NCBI GenBank assembly: GCA_027019175.1
Contig: JALUXB010000054.1
Span: forward strand, 1 to 42,925
Direction of reading: 5' to 3'
DNA: 42,925 bases
DNA from: Sulfurovum sp.
Lineage (GTDB): Bacteria > Campylobacterota > Campylobacteria > Campylobacterales > Sulfurovaceae
In this document: positions 23,480 to 31,005 of the stretch, in pieces
Numbering within the stretch: position 1 is the first letter of the stretch
How the letters are laid out: each line of letters begins with the position of its first letter
The notes under the pieces: generated by a model
Told to the model about the DNA's origin: nothing
The model's database searches: none
What the model saw: the letters and a program-made list of their open reading frames with translations, nothing else
Program-made: the position numbers and the translations under genes

Positions 23480-24327
23480 TGGAATTTGGAACGATGTTCA
23501 GTAACCTATTTGGAAAAGAAAAAGCGAAAGAAGAACAGCAAAATCAGTGGATCAAGTGTCCGAAGTGTACTTCCCTGATGTACTACAAAGAGGTGGAAGC
23601 CAAGCAGAATGTCTGTCCCAAGTGTAACCATCACTTCCGTATCAGTGCGGAGAAGCGCATTGCTTCGATTGCCGATGAGGGGAGTTTTGAGGAACATGAT
23701 GCATCGCTTGCACCGGTTGATCCTTTGAAGTTTACCGACAAAAAGTCTTATAAGAAGCGTCTGGAAGAAGCCAAGGCGAAAACAGGTAAAACCTCTTCGG
23801 TTGTCAGTGGTAGCTGTACGATCGAAGGTATCCCTGCAGAACTGGTAGTATTTGACTTTGCCTTCATGGGTGGAAGCCTGGGGTCGGTAGAAGGTGAAAA
23901 AATTGTCCGTGCAGTCAACAGGGCTATTGAAAAAGAGTGCGGTGTTATCATTGTTTCTGCTTCCGGTGGAGCAAGAATGCAGGAGAGTACCTATGCATTG
24001 CTTCAAATGAGCAAAACCTCTGCGGCACTCAAGCGTCTCAGTGAGAAAGGGCTTCCGTATATTTCTGTGCTGACCGATCCAACGATGGGCGGGGTTTCCG
24101 CATCGTTTGCGATGCTTGGAGACATCATCATGGCAGAGCCGGGTGCACTCATCGGGTTTGCAGGACAGCGTGTTATCAAGCAGACGGTTGGGGTTGACCT
24201 TCCGGAAGGCTTCCAGCGTTCTGAATTCCTGCTCGAGCATGGTTTGATCGATATGATCGTTAACCGTAATGATATGCATCAAACCCTTGCAGATATGCTG
24301 AAGCTAATGGATAAAAAGGCGAGTTAG
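23479..24327 (+). CDS. accD: Acetyl-CoA carboxylase carboxyltransferase beta subunit
   Basis: AccD with AccA transfers the carboxyl group from biotin to acetyl-CoA, giving malonyl-CoA for fatty acid synthesis. The 282-residue protein has the N-terminal zinc ribbon with Cys27, Cys30, Cys46 and Cys49, followed by the crotonase-like carboxyltransferase core (SGSCTIEGIPAELVVFDF, GEKIVRAVNRAIE, SASGGARMQESTYALLQM, LTDPTMGGVSASFAMLGD, IGFAGQRVI). The ATG overlaps the TAA of the phosphatase gene by one base. The stop overlaps the stop of the converging cupin gene by three bases. Length and all motifs are normal. Confidence 0.97.
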   Translation: MEFGTMFSNLFGKEKAKEEQQNQWIKCPKCTSLMYYKEVEAKQNVCPKCNHHFRISAEKRIASIADEGSFEEHDASLAPVDPLKFTDKKSYKKRLEEAKAKTGKTSSVVSGSCTIEGIPAELVVFDFAFMGGSLGSVEGEKIVRAVNRAIEKECGVIIVSASGGARMQESTYALLQMSKTSAALKRLSEKGLPYISVLTDPTMGGVSASFAMLGDIIMAEPGALIGFAGQRVIKQTVGVDLPEGFQRSEFLLEHGLIDMIVNRNDMHQTLADMLKLMDKKAS

Positions 24328-24665
24328 AGTTTCAGTACGCCTTTGACTCTGTCGACACTGTCACCTTTGTGAAGGCTGAGGCGCACGACTGACTCTTCGA
24401 GCGCCTTCAGCTCATGCACCACATTACCCTCCAAAGCGATGACATCTCCCTCATTGAGTATGACGACTTTCTCTCCTACACCAAAATGTATATTTCCTTT
24501 GAGTGTCATGACCGTAATGGGAAACCTGGTTTTGTGCGCTTTCATAACCTGCCCTTTTTTGAATGCAATACGTATCTCTTTGCCGAAACTGCTCTCAAGC
24601 ATAGGGGTAATGACGACACTTTCATCGCTGAAGTTCAGGTCTTTGTAGAATGAAGCAGTTTGCAT
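24324..24665 (-). CDS. Small cupin-domain protein
   Basis: This 113-residue protein is a single cupin barrel: the region FKKGQVMKAHKTRFPITVMTLKGN corresponds to cupin motif 1 with a His, and GEKVVILNEGDVIALEGNVVHELKALEES to motif 2 with Pro/Gly turns and a His. Metal binding is possible, but one of the usual histidines of motif 1 (HxH) is replaced by HKT. The ATG at 24665 follows AAGGGAA; a start at 24683 would include the ribosome site. Its TAA (24324-24326) overlaps the accD TAG. A -10 TATAAT lies upstream on this strand near 24690. Function unknown. Confidence 0.78.
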   Translation of the reverse strand: MQTASFYKDLNFSDESVVITPMLESSFGKEIRIAFKKGQVMKAHKTRFPITVMTLKGNIHFGVGEKVVILNEGDVIALEGNVVHELKALEESVVRLSLHKGDSVDRVKGVLKL

Positions 24666-24772
24666 AATATTCCCTTTTTTCACCCATTATAGCTTTTTAT
24701 GTCTGAGGCGTCAAAAGCGGGTTCTTGTGCTCTTTTGGGTATGATTTTCTTAGATGAATAAAAAGGATACTG

Positions 24773-25387
24773 ATGCATACTGTAGATTTTGACGGAAAAA
24801 CTGTCATTCCTTCCAAAATCGTCTGTATTGGGCGTAACTATGTCGAGCATATTTACGAACTTAGCAATGAAATTCCTTCGCAGATGGTTGTTTTCAATAA
24901 ACCAAACTCAGCTGTCAGTGATACACTCTGCTACTTTAATGAAACAACCCGCTTTGAGGGGGAGATATGTTTTCTTATTGAAGCAGGATCCATTTCCGGA
25001 GTGGGTTTCGGGCTGGATCTGACACATGCCGATATACAGAACGAATTGAAACGCAAGGGATTGCCCTGGGAGCGGGCCAAAGCGTTTGACGGCTCTGCTG
25101 TGTTGAGCAGTTTTGTACCTTTCGACGGAAAGCTTGAAGCACTTGCAATGAAACTCTACCGTAACGGTACACTGGTGCAGTATGCTGACTATACGCTGAT
25201 GATGTACAAGCCAAATGTGATGATTGAAGAAATCAAAGGCTTTATGACACTTGAAGATGGTGATATTATTATGAGCGGTACGCCAAAAGGGGTTGGTAAC
25301 TACCGTGAGGGAGATCATTTTACCGGTGAGATATGGGAGGGAGACCAACTTATTGTACATGCTGAGTGGACGGCAACGCACCGTTAA
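24773..25387 (+). CDS. Fumarylacetoacetate hydrolase family protein
   Basis: This 204-residue single-domain protein is of the FAHD1/YcgM type, whose members act as acylpyruvate hydrolases, oxaloacetate decarboxylases or isomerases. Visible features are the opening SKIVCIGRNYVEH, FNKPNSAVSD, the metal-binding Glu pair in RFEGEICFLIE, the DLTHADIQNE segment, WERAKAFDGSA, and the closing MSGTPKGVGNYREGD. No aromatic degradation genes are nearby, so a housekeeping role like that of FAHD1 is more likely than homoprotocatechuate breakdown. AAAAGGA precedes the ATG. It stands alone, with its own TATGAT -10 element about 30 bases upstream. Confidence 0.9.
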   Translation: MHTVDFDGKTVIPSKIVCIGRNYVEHIYELSNEIPSQMVVFNKPNSAVSDTLCYFNETTRFEGEICFLIEAGSISGVGFGLDLTHADIQNELKRKGLPWERAKAFDGSAVLSSFVPFDGKLEALAMKLYRNGTLVQYADYTLMMYKPNVMIEEIKGFMTLEDGDIIMSGTPKGVGNYREGDHFTGEIWEGDQLIVHAEWTATHR

Positions 25388-25431
25388 TGTTTCTGCGTTA
25401 GAATGCCCAAAACCATCTTAAAGGATAGATT

Positions 25432-25833
25432 ATGAAAAAGATACTGATAGGTGCCATGCTGTTAAGTGTTGCACTCTTTGCCGAAGTAAAGCGTATCGAT
25501 GCGGATGAACTTGTGAAATTGCAGGCTAAAGGCGTACCGGTCATTGATATCCGTACTCCAATGGAGTGGAAACAGACAGGTATCATCAAGGGTGCGCACA
25601 AAATGATGTTCTTCACCCCTAACGGACAGCCGGATCTTGCCGACTGGTTCTATAATCTCGGGCACATTGTCAAAGACAAAAAACAGCCCTTTATCATTTA
25701 CTGTGCCCATGCCAGCCGTACCAAAGTACTTGCCCAAGGGCTTGACCAGATGGGCTTCAAGAAAATTTACGAACTCAAAGGCGGTATAGAAAACGGATGG
25801 ATAAAAGCGGGTAAAAAAACGGTAAAAGAGTGA
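25432..25833 (+). CDS. Periplasmic single-domain rhodanese
   Basis: Rhodaneses carry sulfane sulfur on a cysteine persulfide. The 133-residue protein has a signal peptide (MKKILIGAMLLSVALFA-E) and one rhodanese domain: VIDIRTPMEWKQTGIIKGAH is the conserved first motif, and Cys91 in IYCAHASRTK is the active-site cysteine, followed by LKGGIENGW. It should act in the periplasm, which fits sulfur-compound metabolism or thiol handling. AAAGGA lies before the ATG. It stands 44 bases after the FAH gene and could share its transcript. Confidence 0.92.
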   Translation: MKKILIGAMLLSVALFAEVKRIDADELVKLQAKGVPVIDIRTPMEWKQTGIIKGAHKMMFFTPNGQPDLADWFYNLGHIVKDKKQPFIIYCAHASRTKVLAQGLDQMGFKKIYELKGGIENGWIKAGKKTVKE

Positions 25834-25873
25834 TCTTCTATACTTGATATGCAGACATTTCCGGGGTGATCAA

Positions 25874-26302
25874 CTAAGATCCTCCATCTGCATCGAGAGC
25901 AACAAACCAGCCAAATACCCCTTCCATAACAGTTATATCATTCTCTTCACCTTTCACAGTTACATATACGTTGATGGAGGCTCTTCTCCGTGTCTCAAGC
26001 CGGTGCAAAAATGTTTCTGCCTCAGTTTTGTCTATCTGTGTTGTTGCGTATAACGCGGTTTTTGCAGGAGATTTGTAACGTATCTCACTGCTGCGAAGCA
26101 GGGCGGTGACGTTGCCTGCGAGTTTGGGAAAATCTCTTGTCAGTGCCATACCCGATGCTGTTTCAGCCAGTGTGTAGATCACCCCGGCATGGAAGGTACC
26201 GATGTGGTTTTGCAGTACTGTGTCAGGGGGCAGCCATAGTCTATCGTCCTGTTGTAGTATGCCCAGATGCTTGACAAACGGTATCTGTACAATCTCCATC
26301 AT
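25874..26302 (-). CDS. Hotdog-fold thioesterase-like protein (DUF4442/PaaI type)
   Basis: This 142-residue cytoplasmic protein shows hotdog features: QNHIGTFHAGVIYTLAETASGMAL forms the central helix with the HxG-type active-site segment, then SSEIRYKSPAKTALYATTQI and INVYVTVKGEENDITVMEGVFGWFVA strands. Such proteins hydrolyse acyl-CoA thioesters or sit unused as acyl carriers. It is the second gene of a two-gene operon: its ATG overlaps the TGA of the CMD-like gene (ATGATG at 26299-26304). Substrate unknown. Confidence 0.82.
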   Translation of the reverse strand: MMEIVQIPFVKHLGILQQDDRLWLPPDTVLQNHIGTFHAGVIYTLAETASGMALTRDFPKLAGNVTALLRSSEIRYKSPAKTALYATTQIDKTEAETFLHRLETRRRASINVYVTVKGEENDITVMEGVFGWFVALDADGGS

Positions 26303-26817
26303 GCCGCCTTGTCAATATAGGCTTTGAGGATACGTGCAAACTTGAACAAAAACGCCGCATGGTCAATAGCATCGAAGATATCGGCATCGCTCCAGCCGAT
26401 ACGATGCAGGGAGGCTATGGTTTCGGCTGTAAATCTATCAGGTTCAAAAACGGCTGTGAGCGCCGCATCAAAAAGCGCTTGGTGTTTTTTATCAAACGGT
26501 ATGTTTTTGTCTGTACCTTCTACCGCATGCAAATCTTCCGGTGTATAGCCTGTAGAGAGCAGAAGCTGCTGGTTGAAGCGCATGCAGTAGTCAAACCCAT
26601 TGTCCGTGGCTATGGCATAACGCAAAAAGGCAAAAAAGTCTTTCTCGATGTTTGAATGTGCAGTGAGGTAATTGATCTCCTCAAGAAACATCTTGAAGCG
26701 CGTGGGGTTGATGGATGCAAATAGTTCCCAGTGCGGCGGGACATGACCAAGCTTGGCGCGGACACCTCTTAAAAGTACCTGCATTTCTCTGTTTGGCTCA
26801 GGTGTGATGATGAACAT
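26299..26817 (-). CDS. AhpD/carboxymuconolactone decarboxylase-like protein
   Basis: This 172-residue all-helical protein resembles the AhpD/CMD superfamily: an N-terminal helix region (GHVPPHWELFASINPTRFKMFLEEINYL), KDFFAFLRYAIATDNGFDYCMRFNQQLL at the usual active-site helix, and a second helical repeat (IGWSDADIFDAIDHAAFLFKFARILKAY). The classical Cys-x-x-Cys pair is reduced to one cysteine (DYCMRFN), so peroxidatic disulfide chemistry of the AhpD kind is unlikely unless another thiol takes part. The gene starts just inside two TTAGAC-N6-GTCTAA palindromes and is probably repressed by the TetR protein encoded at 26911. AAAGGAA precedes the ATG. Confidence 0.78.
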   Translation of the reverse strand: MFIITPEPNREMQVLLRGVRAKLGHVPPHWELFASINPTRFKMFLEEINYLTAHSNIEKDFFAFLRYAIATDNGFDYCMRFNQQLLLSTGYTPEDLHAVEGTDKNIPFDKKHQALFDAALTAVFEPDRFTAETIASLHRIGWSDADIFDAIDHAAFLFKFARILKAYIDKAA

Positions 26818-26836
26818 ACCGGTTCCTTTCGCTTTG

Positions 26837-26900
26837 ATTAGACTAATTGGTCTAATGGTAGTATAGAGAAAATCTGCTTAGATTAGACTAAACAGTCTAA
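26837..26900 (-). promoter_or_regulatory. Operon promoter with two TetR-type palindromes
   Basis: TTAGAC-TAATTG-GTCTAA (26838-26855) and TTAGAC-TAAACA-GTCTAA (26883-26900) are two copies of one palindrome, 45 bp centre to centre. Between them, on the minus strand, lies a -10 hexamer TATACT (26860-26865). Binding would cover the core promoter from both sides. The TAGAC/GTCTA half-sites resemble NemR-type TetR operators as I recall them. Confidence 0.75.
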
Positions 26901-26910
26901 CCTTGTTGGT

Positions 26911-27495
26911 TTACTTGGTGTAGACTTCGAGATCTTCTAAAATAAAGCGGCTCTGTTCAAGAAACAAACGGGGAGAGGAGAGTGAGGGCGGCATAGAGAG
27001 TATGCCCCATGTGGCACTGAGCATAAAACGCGCAAAGCTTTCGGCATCAAGTTTGTTTGTAAACTCCCCATCGTCGATGCCGCTTTGCAGCAGCGTAGTA
27101 AGTGCTTGATGGAGCTGCTTTGCTCTGCTGCCCAGCAGCGCATCAAACTCACTGTCAATCGCCGAGAGTTCGACCATGAGGCGATAGAGCGGACACCCGT
27201 AAGCAACAAGCGGCTTGTTTTTGCTCATGGCTGCATAGGTGTTACGCAGTCGCTGCATCACCGTTTCGCCATCTTCACGTTCAAATATAAAAAAAGTATC
27301 CATCTTTGGAAAGAGTCGCTCTTGCACCATTGCCAACACCAGCTCTTTTTTCCCTTTGAAGTGATGATACATAGACCCTTTGGGTATACCCGCTTTTTTG
27401 AGGATGGTATCGACCGAAGTAGCTGTATAGCCGTGGATATAGACTTCATCGAAGGTGATGTCGAGGAGTTTTTCTCGGGTGGGTTGTTTTTTCAT
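26911..27495 (-). CDS. TetR family regulator of the CMD/thioesterase operon
   Basis: The 194-residue protein has the N-terminal TetR helix-turn-helix (residues about 7-52: REKLLDITFDEVYIHGYTATSVDTILKKAGIPKGSMYHHFKGKKEL) and a C-terminal ligand domain of the AcrR/YcdC kind, with a cysteine in VAYGCPLYRL that could sense electrophiles, as the NemR cysteine does. Downstream on the same strand lie the palindromes and the operon it probably controls. The -10 TATAAT (27502-27507) ends six bases before the ATG and no Shine-Dalgarno site is present, so the mRNA is probably leaderless. No copy of the palindrome is seen before the tetR gene itself, so it may not repress itself. Confidence 0.9.
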   Translation of the reverse strand: MKKQPTREKLLDITFDEVYIHGYTATSVDTILKKAGIPKGSMYHHFKGKKELVLAMVQERLFPKMDTFFIFEREDGETVMQRLRNTYAAMSKNKPLVAYGCPLYRLMVELSAIDSEFDALLGSRAKQLHQALTTLLQSGIDDGEFTNKLDAESFARFMLSATWGILSMPPSLSSPRLFLEQSRFILEDLEVYTK

Positions 27496-27501
27496 AAAGG
27501 T

Positions 27502-27507
27502 ATTATA
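27502..27507 (-). promoter_or_regulatory. -10 element of the leaderless tetR gene
   Basis: TATAAT on the minus strand is separated from the ATG by six bases, so transcription should begin at or beside the A of the start codon. Confidence 0.6.
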
Positions 27508-27654
27508 CTATTTTTTTTAACTGCCTTCATGCAGCCACCTGCAAGTATATATTTTCAATTTTATTTATATGATAGGTGGTAATATTAAAGTAATACTTAT
27601 GATATAAAATGAATATCGCCGGCAAACTTACGTAACTTTTAAAGGAGATTCAAA

Positions 27655-28932
27655 ATGAAATTGTACATAAAAGGTATTGCAATACTCTTGGTATTGCTGG
27701 GGATAACAGGATGTCAAGATGATAATTATGACAATAAAAAATCTGGCATTATCAATGCAAAAACTCTTTCCTCTTATATTCAGAACTGGAAAGTCAACAG
27801 ACCCAAGGGGCTAACTGGGCGACTGGTGATCTTTCAAGCAGGAGCTACTTCCAATGGTAAATTTCTTAAACATGATGATAAAGATGTTTTTGTCTATCAG
27901 ATTCCTGCAGGGGGTGCTTGTGATCCATCTTATATGCGCCATGATGGTATCAGTAATATCCCGGGGGCACTTCTTGATGGTGCACATGTGGACGGTATGA
28001 TCAATATGTTCGGTATTGACCCCCAAAAAGACTATGTGGTTTTTGCTGTAGGTGAAGGATCAACAACAATGCGTGAAGTAGTTCGCTCTTGGTGGGTATT
28101 AAAGTATTGGGGATGGCCTAAAGAGAGATTAGCATTTCTTAGCGGTTCTGTAACCTATGACTACTTGCATTCAGATTTGCTTGTTGATGCACCAACTCCT
28201 CCTCTCAAGCCTGAAGAATATACCCATTATTCTATGAAATCATTGAATAATTTACAAGTTGAAATACAAACCTATATCTCGGATATGATGAAAATTGCAT
28301 CTTTAGATGACCAATCAGGTTATTTTATTGCTGATGCAAGAGGTACAGAAGAATATACAGGTGAAAAAGCTTCACGTTTTAGCGACGAAATGAAGTGTGG
28401 TCCAAACAAAAATGAAGTATGCCTTATGCCGCTTCAAGGACATATTAGAGGTGCTGTAGACTTTCCTTATACAGATATTCTTATTATGGATGACCAGAAA
28501 GAAGATATTAACGGTGATGGGATTATTGATGAAAAAGATGCTTCCTATAAATTTAAATCACCAGCTGACCTAGAGATGCTTTATTATGAAAAAGGATACA
28601 AAAAAGGTGATAAAATTATTACATACTGTAGAACAGGACGTAAAGCAACACTGATTGGTATTACGGCGAGTGCTGTATTGGATTATCCAGTGAGTATGTA
28701 TGACGGATCATGGGTACAGTGGGGTGAAATGGCAGCAGGCCGTTTGGATAGTGATGGCAAAGAGATTCTTCCTGAAGGAAGCCACCTGAATCTTGATGAT
28801 CCCAAATATACTGTAGTTACAAAGCGTATCGATCCAGAATATACGCAACCAAGCGATATCTACGATATCAATCTTAGTGCAACAGTATCTGATAGGATCA
28901 TTAAAGAAGACCAGACTTATATAGCACAATAA
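27655..28932 (+). CDS. Double-rhodanese lipoprotein
   Basis: This 425-residue protein has a lipoprotein signal (LVLLGITGC, Cys20). Two rhodanese domains follow: the first (about 40-180; YVVFAVGEGSTTMREVVRSWWVLKYWGW) has no cysteine in the active loop and is probably structural; the second (about 215-365) has the active Cys325 in TYCRTGRKAT. Within the second there is an insertion with a calcium-binding-like loop (DINGDGIIDEKD). The arrangement parallels SseA-type thiosulfate or mercaptopyruvate sulfurtransferases, but it is anchored in the envelope and enlarged. AAAGGAG lies before the ATG. It is divergent from tetR. The base composition is lower in GC than that of the genes to the left. A role in sulfane-sulfur transfer in the periplasm is inferred. 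Confidence 0.9.
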   Translation: MKLYIKGIAILLVLLGITGCQDDNYDNKKSGIINAKTLSSYIQNWKVNRPKGLTGRLVIFQAGATSNGKFLKHDDKDVFVYQIPAGGACDPSYMRHDGISNIPGALLDGAHVDGMINMFGIDPQKDYVVFAVGEGSTTMREVVRSWWVLKYWGWPKERLAFLSGSVTYDYLHSDLLVDAPTPPLKPEEYTHYSMKSLNNLQVEIQTYISDMMKIASLDDQSGYFIADARGTEEYTGEKASRFSDEMKCGPNKNEVCLMPLQGHIRGAVDFPYTDILIMDDQKEDINGDGIIDEKDASYKFKSPADLEMLYYEKGYKKGDKIITYCRTGRKATLIGITASAVLDYPVSMYDGSWVQWGEMAAGRLDSDGKEILPEGSHLNLDDPKYTVVTKRIDPEYTQPSDIYDINLSATVSDRIIKEDQTYIAQ

Positions 28933-28936
28933 GCTG

Positions 28937-28960
28937 CTACAAGGGGTTTTCCTCTTGTAG
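28937..28960 (+). terminator. Terminator-like hairpin after the rhodanese lipoprotein
   Basis: CTACAAGGGG (28937-28946), loop TTTT, CCTCTTGTAG (28951-28960): ten pairs with one G-U, followed only by TTTC. It lies four bases after the stop. The rest of 28961-29156 is AT-rich and has no gene that I can support. Confidence 0.65.
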
Positions 28961-29156
28961 TTTCATCATAGTGATCTGGCTACAATATTTGGTACAAAGA
29001 AATTCTACTAAATATGCTGTCAAAGTTATCTATTCATCTTTTTTATTACATACTTCTATGATTTTTGTTTTGAATGATGCTCTAAACTTTTAGTCCTGCA
29101 TATTAAGATTCTTTAGGTAGAATTAATTTATTTACAATCCATAAAAAGATGTCTAT

Positions 29157-30098
29157 TTGAAAATCATATCTATTTTACTCTTTTTTCTAACATACACTTA
29201 TTCTGCCTCCATAGTAGACACAAAGCAATATAATGGTGAAACTTACTACATAGTAAAATCTCAAGCTAAGGTTATGAAAAGGCATGCTTCCAAGGAGTAT
29301 GAAGAGGGGAAAGATTTAGTTTTTGATAATTTAAATGGAGAGGTAGCACTATCTGATGTATCACAAACAGCATTAAAAAATTACAATATAGGTGATAAAG
29401 TCACTATCTACTTTGCAGTAAAAAGCAACAACAAGAGTAAACAATTTTATAGAGTTTTTTTCAATAAAACTGATGTAAAATTAAATAGTCAATATACTTC
29501 GAATACTATAAAAAAATCATCAAGTTTTAATAAAAACAAAATTTCTACAGAACCGATATATTCATTTCTTACTAAAACTCCTATATTTGAGCTTATTTAT
29601 AAAAACAATGAATATAAATATGTAAATAATACCTCTAATCTAAAAGTATATTTAGCCATTGCCTTTGCTCTATTTATTACTTATATGTTTTTAAAATCTT
29701 TTAACATTATTGGTGTTGCAATTGGTCTACTTATGCTTGGATCTTTCTATCTATACTTTTTAATGACAAATTCTGAAACATTTACATTTGATCTGAATAC
29801 AGAAGAATTTTATAAAGGTAAAACCATACAAGAAGCACGAACAATCAATGCATATACTAGTTTTAAAAATATATACGCCTTTCAAATTTTAAAAAGTCAT
29901 GATTTTATTCAAACTGATTTAAAAAAACCCAAAGAGTATTTTGATGTATATAGTTTAAATATTGTACTAAATGATGGAAACAGAATTAATATTATGGCTC
30001 ATGAAGATTATAAACAAATATTACAAGATGCACATACACTTTCTACAGCTTTAGGTAAACCCGTGTTTGATCAAACGGATATAAAAAGAGTAAAATAG
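29157..30098 (+). CDS. AT-rich orphan membrane protein of unknown function
   Basis: This 313-residue protein has an N-terminal signal-like helix (KIISILLFFLTYTYSAS), a beta-rich segment to residue 115 (YNGETYYIVKSQAKV, GDKVTIYFAVKSN), two membrane helices at about residues 160-205 (YLAIAFALFITYMFL, GVAIGLLMLGSFYLYFLM), and a soluble C-terminus ending in a basic tail. The start is TTG at 29157 with a weak site. I do not recognise the family. The DNA is far more AT-rich than the flanks: bases 29461-29520 contain 11 G/C, against 28 in bases 24961-25020. That suggests recent transfer. The protein ends 45 bases before the converging STAS-like gene. Confidence 0.7.
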   Translation: MKIISILLFFLTYTYSASIVDTKQYNGETYYIVKSQAKVMKRHASKEYEEGKDLVFDNLNGEVALSDVSQTALKNYNIGDKVTIYFAVKSNNKSKQFYRVFFNKTDVKLNSQYTSNTIKKSSSFNKNKISTEPIYSFLTKTPIFELIYKNNEYKYVNNTSNLKVYLAIAFALFITYMFLKSFNIIGVAIGLLMLGSFYLYFLMTNSETFTFDLNTEEFYKGKTIQEARTINAYTSFKNIYAFQILKSHDFIQTDLKKPKEYFDVYSLNIVLNDGNRINIMAHEDYKQILQDAHTLSTALGKPVFDQTDIKRVK

Positions 30099-30143
30099 TT
30101 TTTATACTCTTTGTGAAATATATTCTTCATCAAAAAACCTTTT

Positions 30144-30512
30144 TTATGTAGTATAGTGAGCATTAGCCTTTACCAACTTCACTTCAAAAAACCGACTCAA
30201 AGCTGCCTCTTGCTCCTTTATCTCTTTCATCAAAGGACTATCCTCAGCAATGATAAAAATAACCTTTTTGATACTGCTGTTGATCATACTCGGTACAAAC
30301 TCCTCCAAAAGCCACTTGGTATCTGCTTCATCACTTTCAAAGCCGTGGGTTGTATCGGTTATCCATGTACTGATTTGATATTTCTTTATCTCTTGTGCGG
30401 CAAATTTTAACGGGTCACGGTAGTCATCACCTTTGCAAAACTGTTTCCATTTGCAGAGGATGGCATTTTTCTCTTTTAGGTGTTGGAGTTGGCAGTATGG
30501 GGTTTCATACAT
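30144..30512 (-). CDS. STAS/SpoIIAA-like small protein
   Basis: The 122-residue protein has an alternating beta/alpha pattern: TWITDTTHGFESDEADTKWLLEEFVPSMINSS followed by IKKVIFIIAEDSPLMKEIKEQEAALSRFFEVKLVK. This recalls small SpoIIAA/STAS-like proteins common in Bacteroidota, but I cannot name a family exactly. It is the third gene of an operon with a TetR regulator and a membrane protein; it overlaps the membrane-protein gene by eight bases. No signal peptide. Function unknown. Confidence 0.7.
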   Translation of the reverse strand: MYETPYCQLQHLKEKNAILCKWKQFCKGDDYRDPLKFAAQEIKKYQISTWITDTTHGFESDEADTKWLLEEFVPSMINSSIKKVIFIIAEDSPLMKEIKEQEAALSRFFEVKLVKANAHYTT

Positions 30513-31005
30513 ATGTTACTCTTTTGGTTTTTAAAAGTTGTACAATCTTCCACAAAACAACAGGAAGCGCAAGCCATTTCAGGGTTGAGAGTACGGAGTG
30601 AATGAAAAAAAGTGTAGAGGAGAAGTGTTCCGTATCCTGCAAGAACCATAACTCCAGGCTATTTTCCACCCAGTCAAACAGACCGGCAAAAAGAGCGATA
30701 GCGACAAACCGTTTTACATCTACATGTTTCTCTTTTCCAAGCCACAAAAGCAGGGATGTAAAAAAGAGCACATAGCTCAATGCATAGATGTAATCCGTAA
30801 ATATCCACTCTCTAAATGCTTCAATATCCCACGTAGAGACGATCTCTTTTGCGGCAGCTTTGTCAAAAGAAAGTTGCAGGGCAATGACACTTAAACCGTC
30901 TTTACCGTCTATCATAGGATTTACAATTCCCATCACAACAAATGCCATGAAAGCAGTAAGTATTGCCAAAAGTATGACACTCTTTTTATTGGCTAAAAAT
31001 GTCAT
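30505..31005 (-). CDS. Four-helix membrane protein of unknown function
   Basis: The 166-residue protein has a membrane helix at about residues 9-29, a periplasmic or external loop of about 45 residues, then helices at about 73-90 (YIYALSYVLFFTSLLLWL), 99-113 (FVAIALFAGLFDWVEN) and 140-158. The DWVENSLELWFLQ segment after the third helix is a polar, probably functional patch. The ATG overlaps the TGA of the TetR gene (ATGA), which points to control by that regulator. I do not recognise the family. Confidence 0.75.
   Translation of the reverse strand: MTFLANKKSVILLAILTAFMAFVVMGIVNPMIDGKDGLSVIALQLSFDKAAAKEIVSTWDIEAFREWIFTDYIYALSYVLFFTSLLLWLGKEKHVDVKRFVAIALFAGLFDWVENSLELWFLQDTEHFSSTLFFIHSVLSTLKWLALPVVLWKIVQLLKTKRVTYV

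Noticed and set aside
26838-26900. Attachment-site repeats of a mobile element
   Set aside because: The two repeats are palindromic, flank a -10 element and sit beside a TetR gene; operators explain them better, and no integrase is present.
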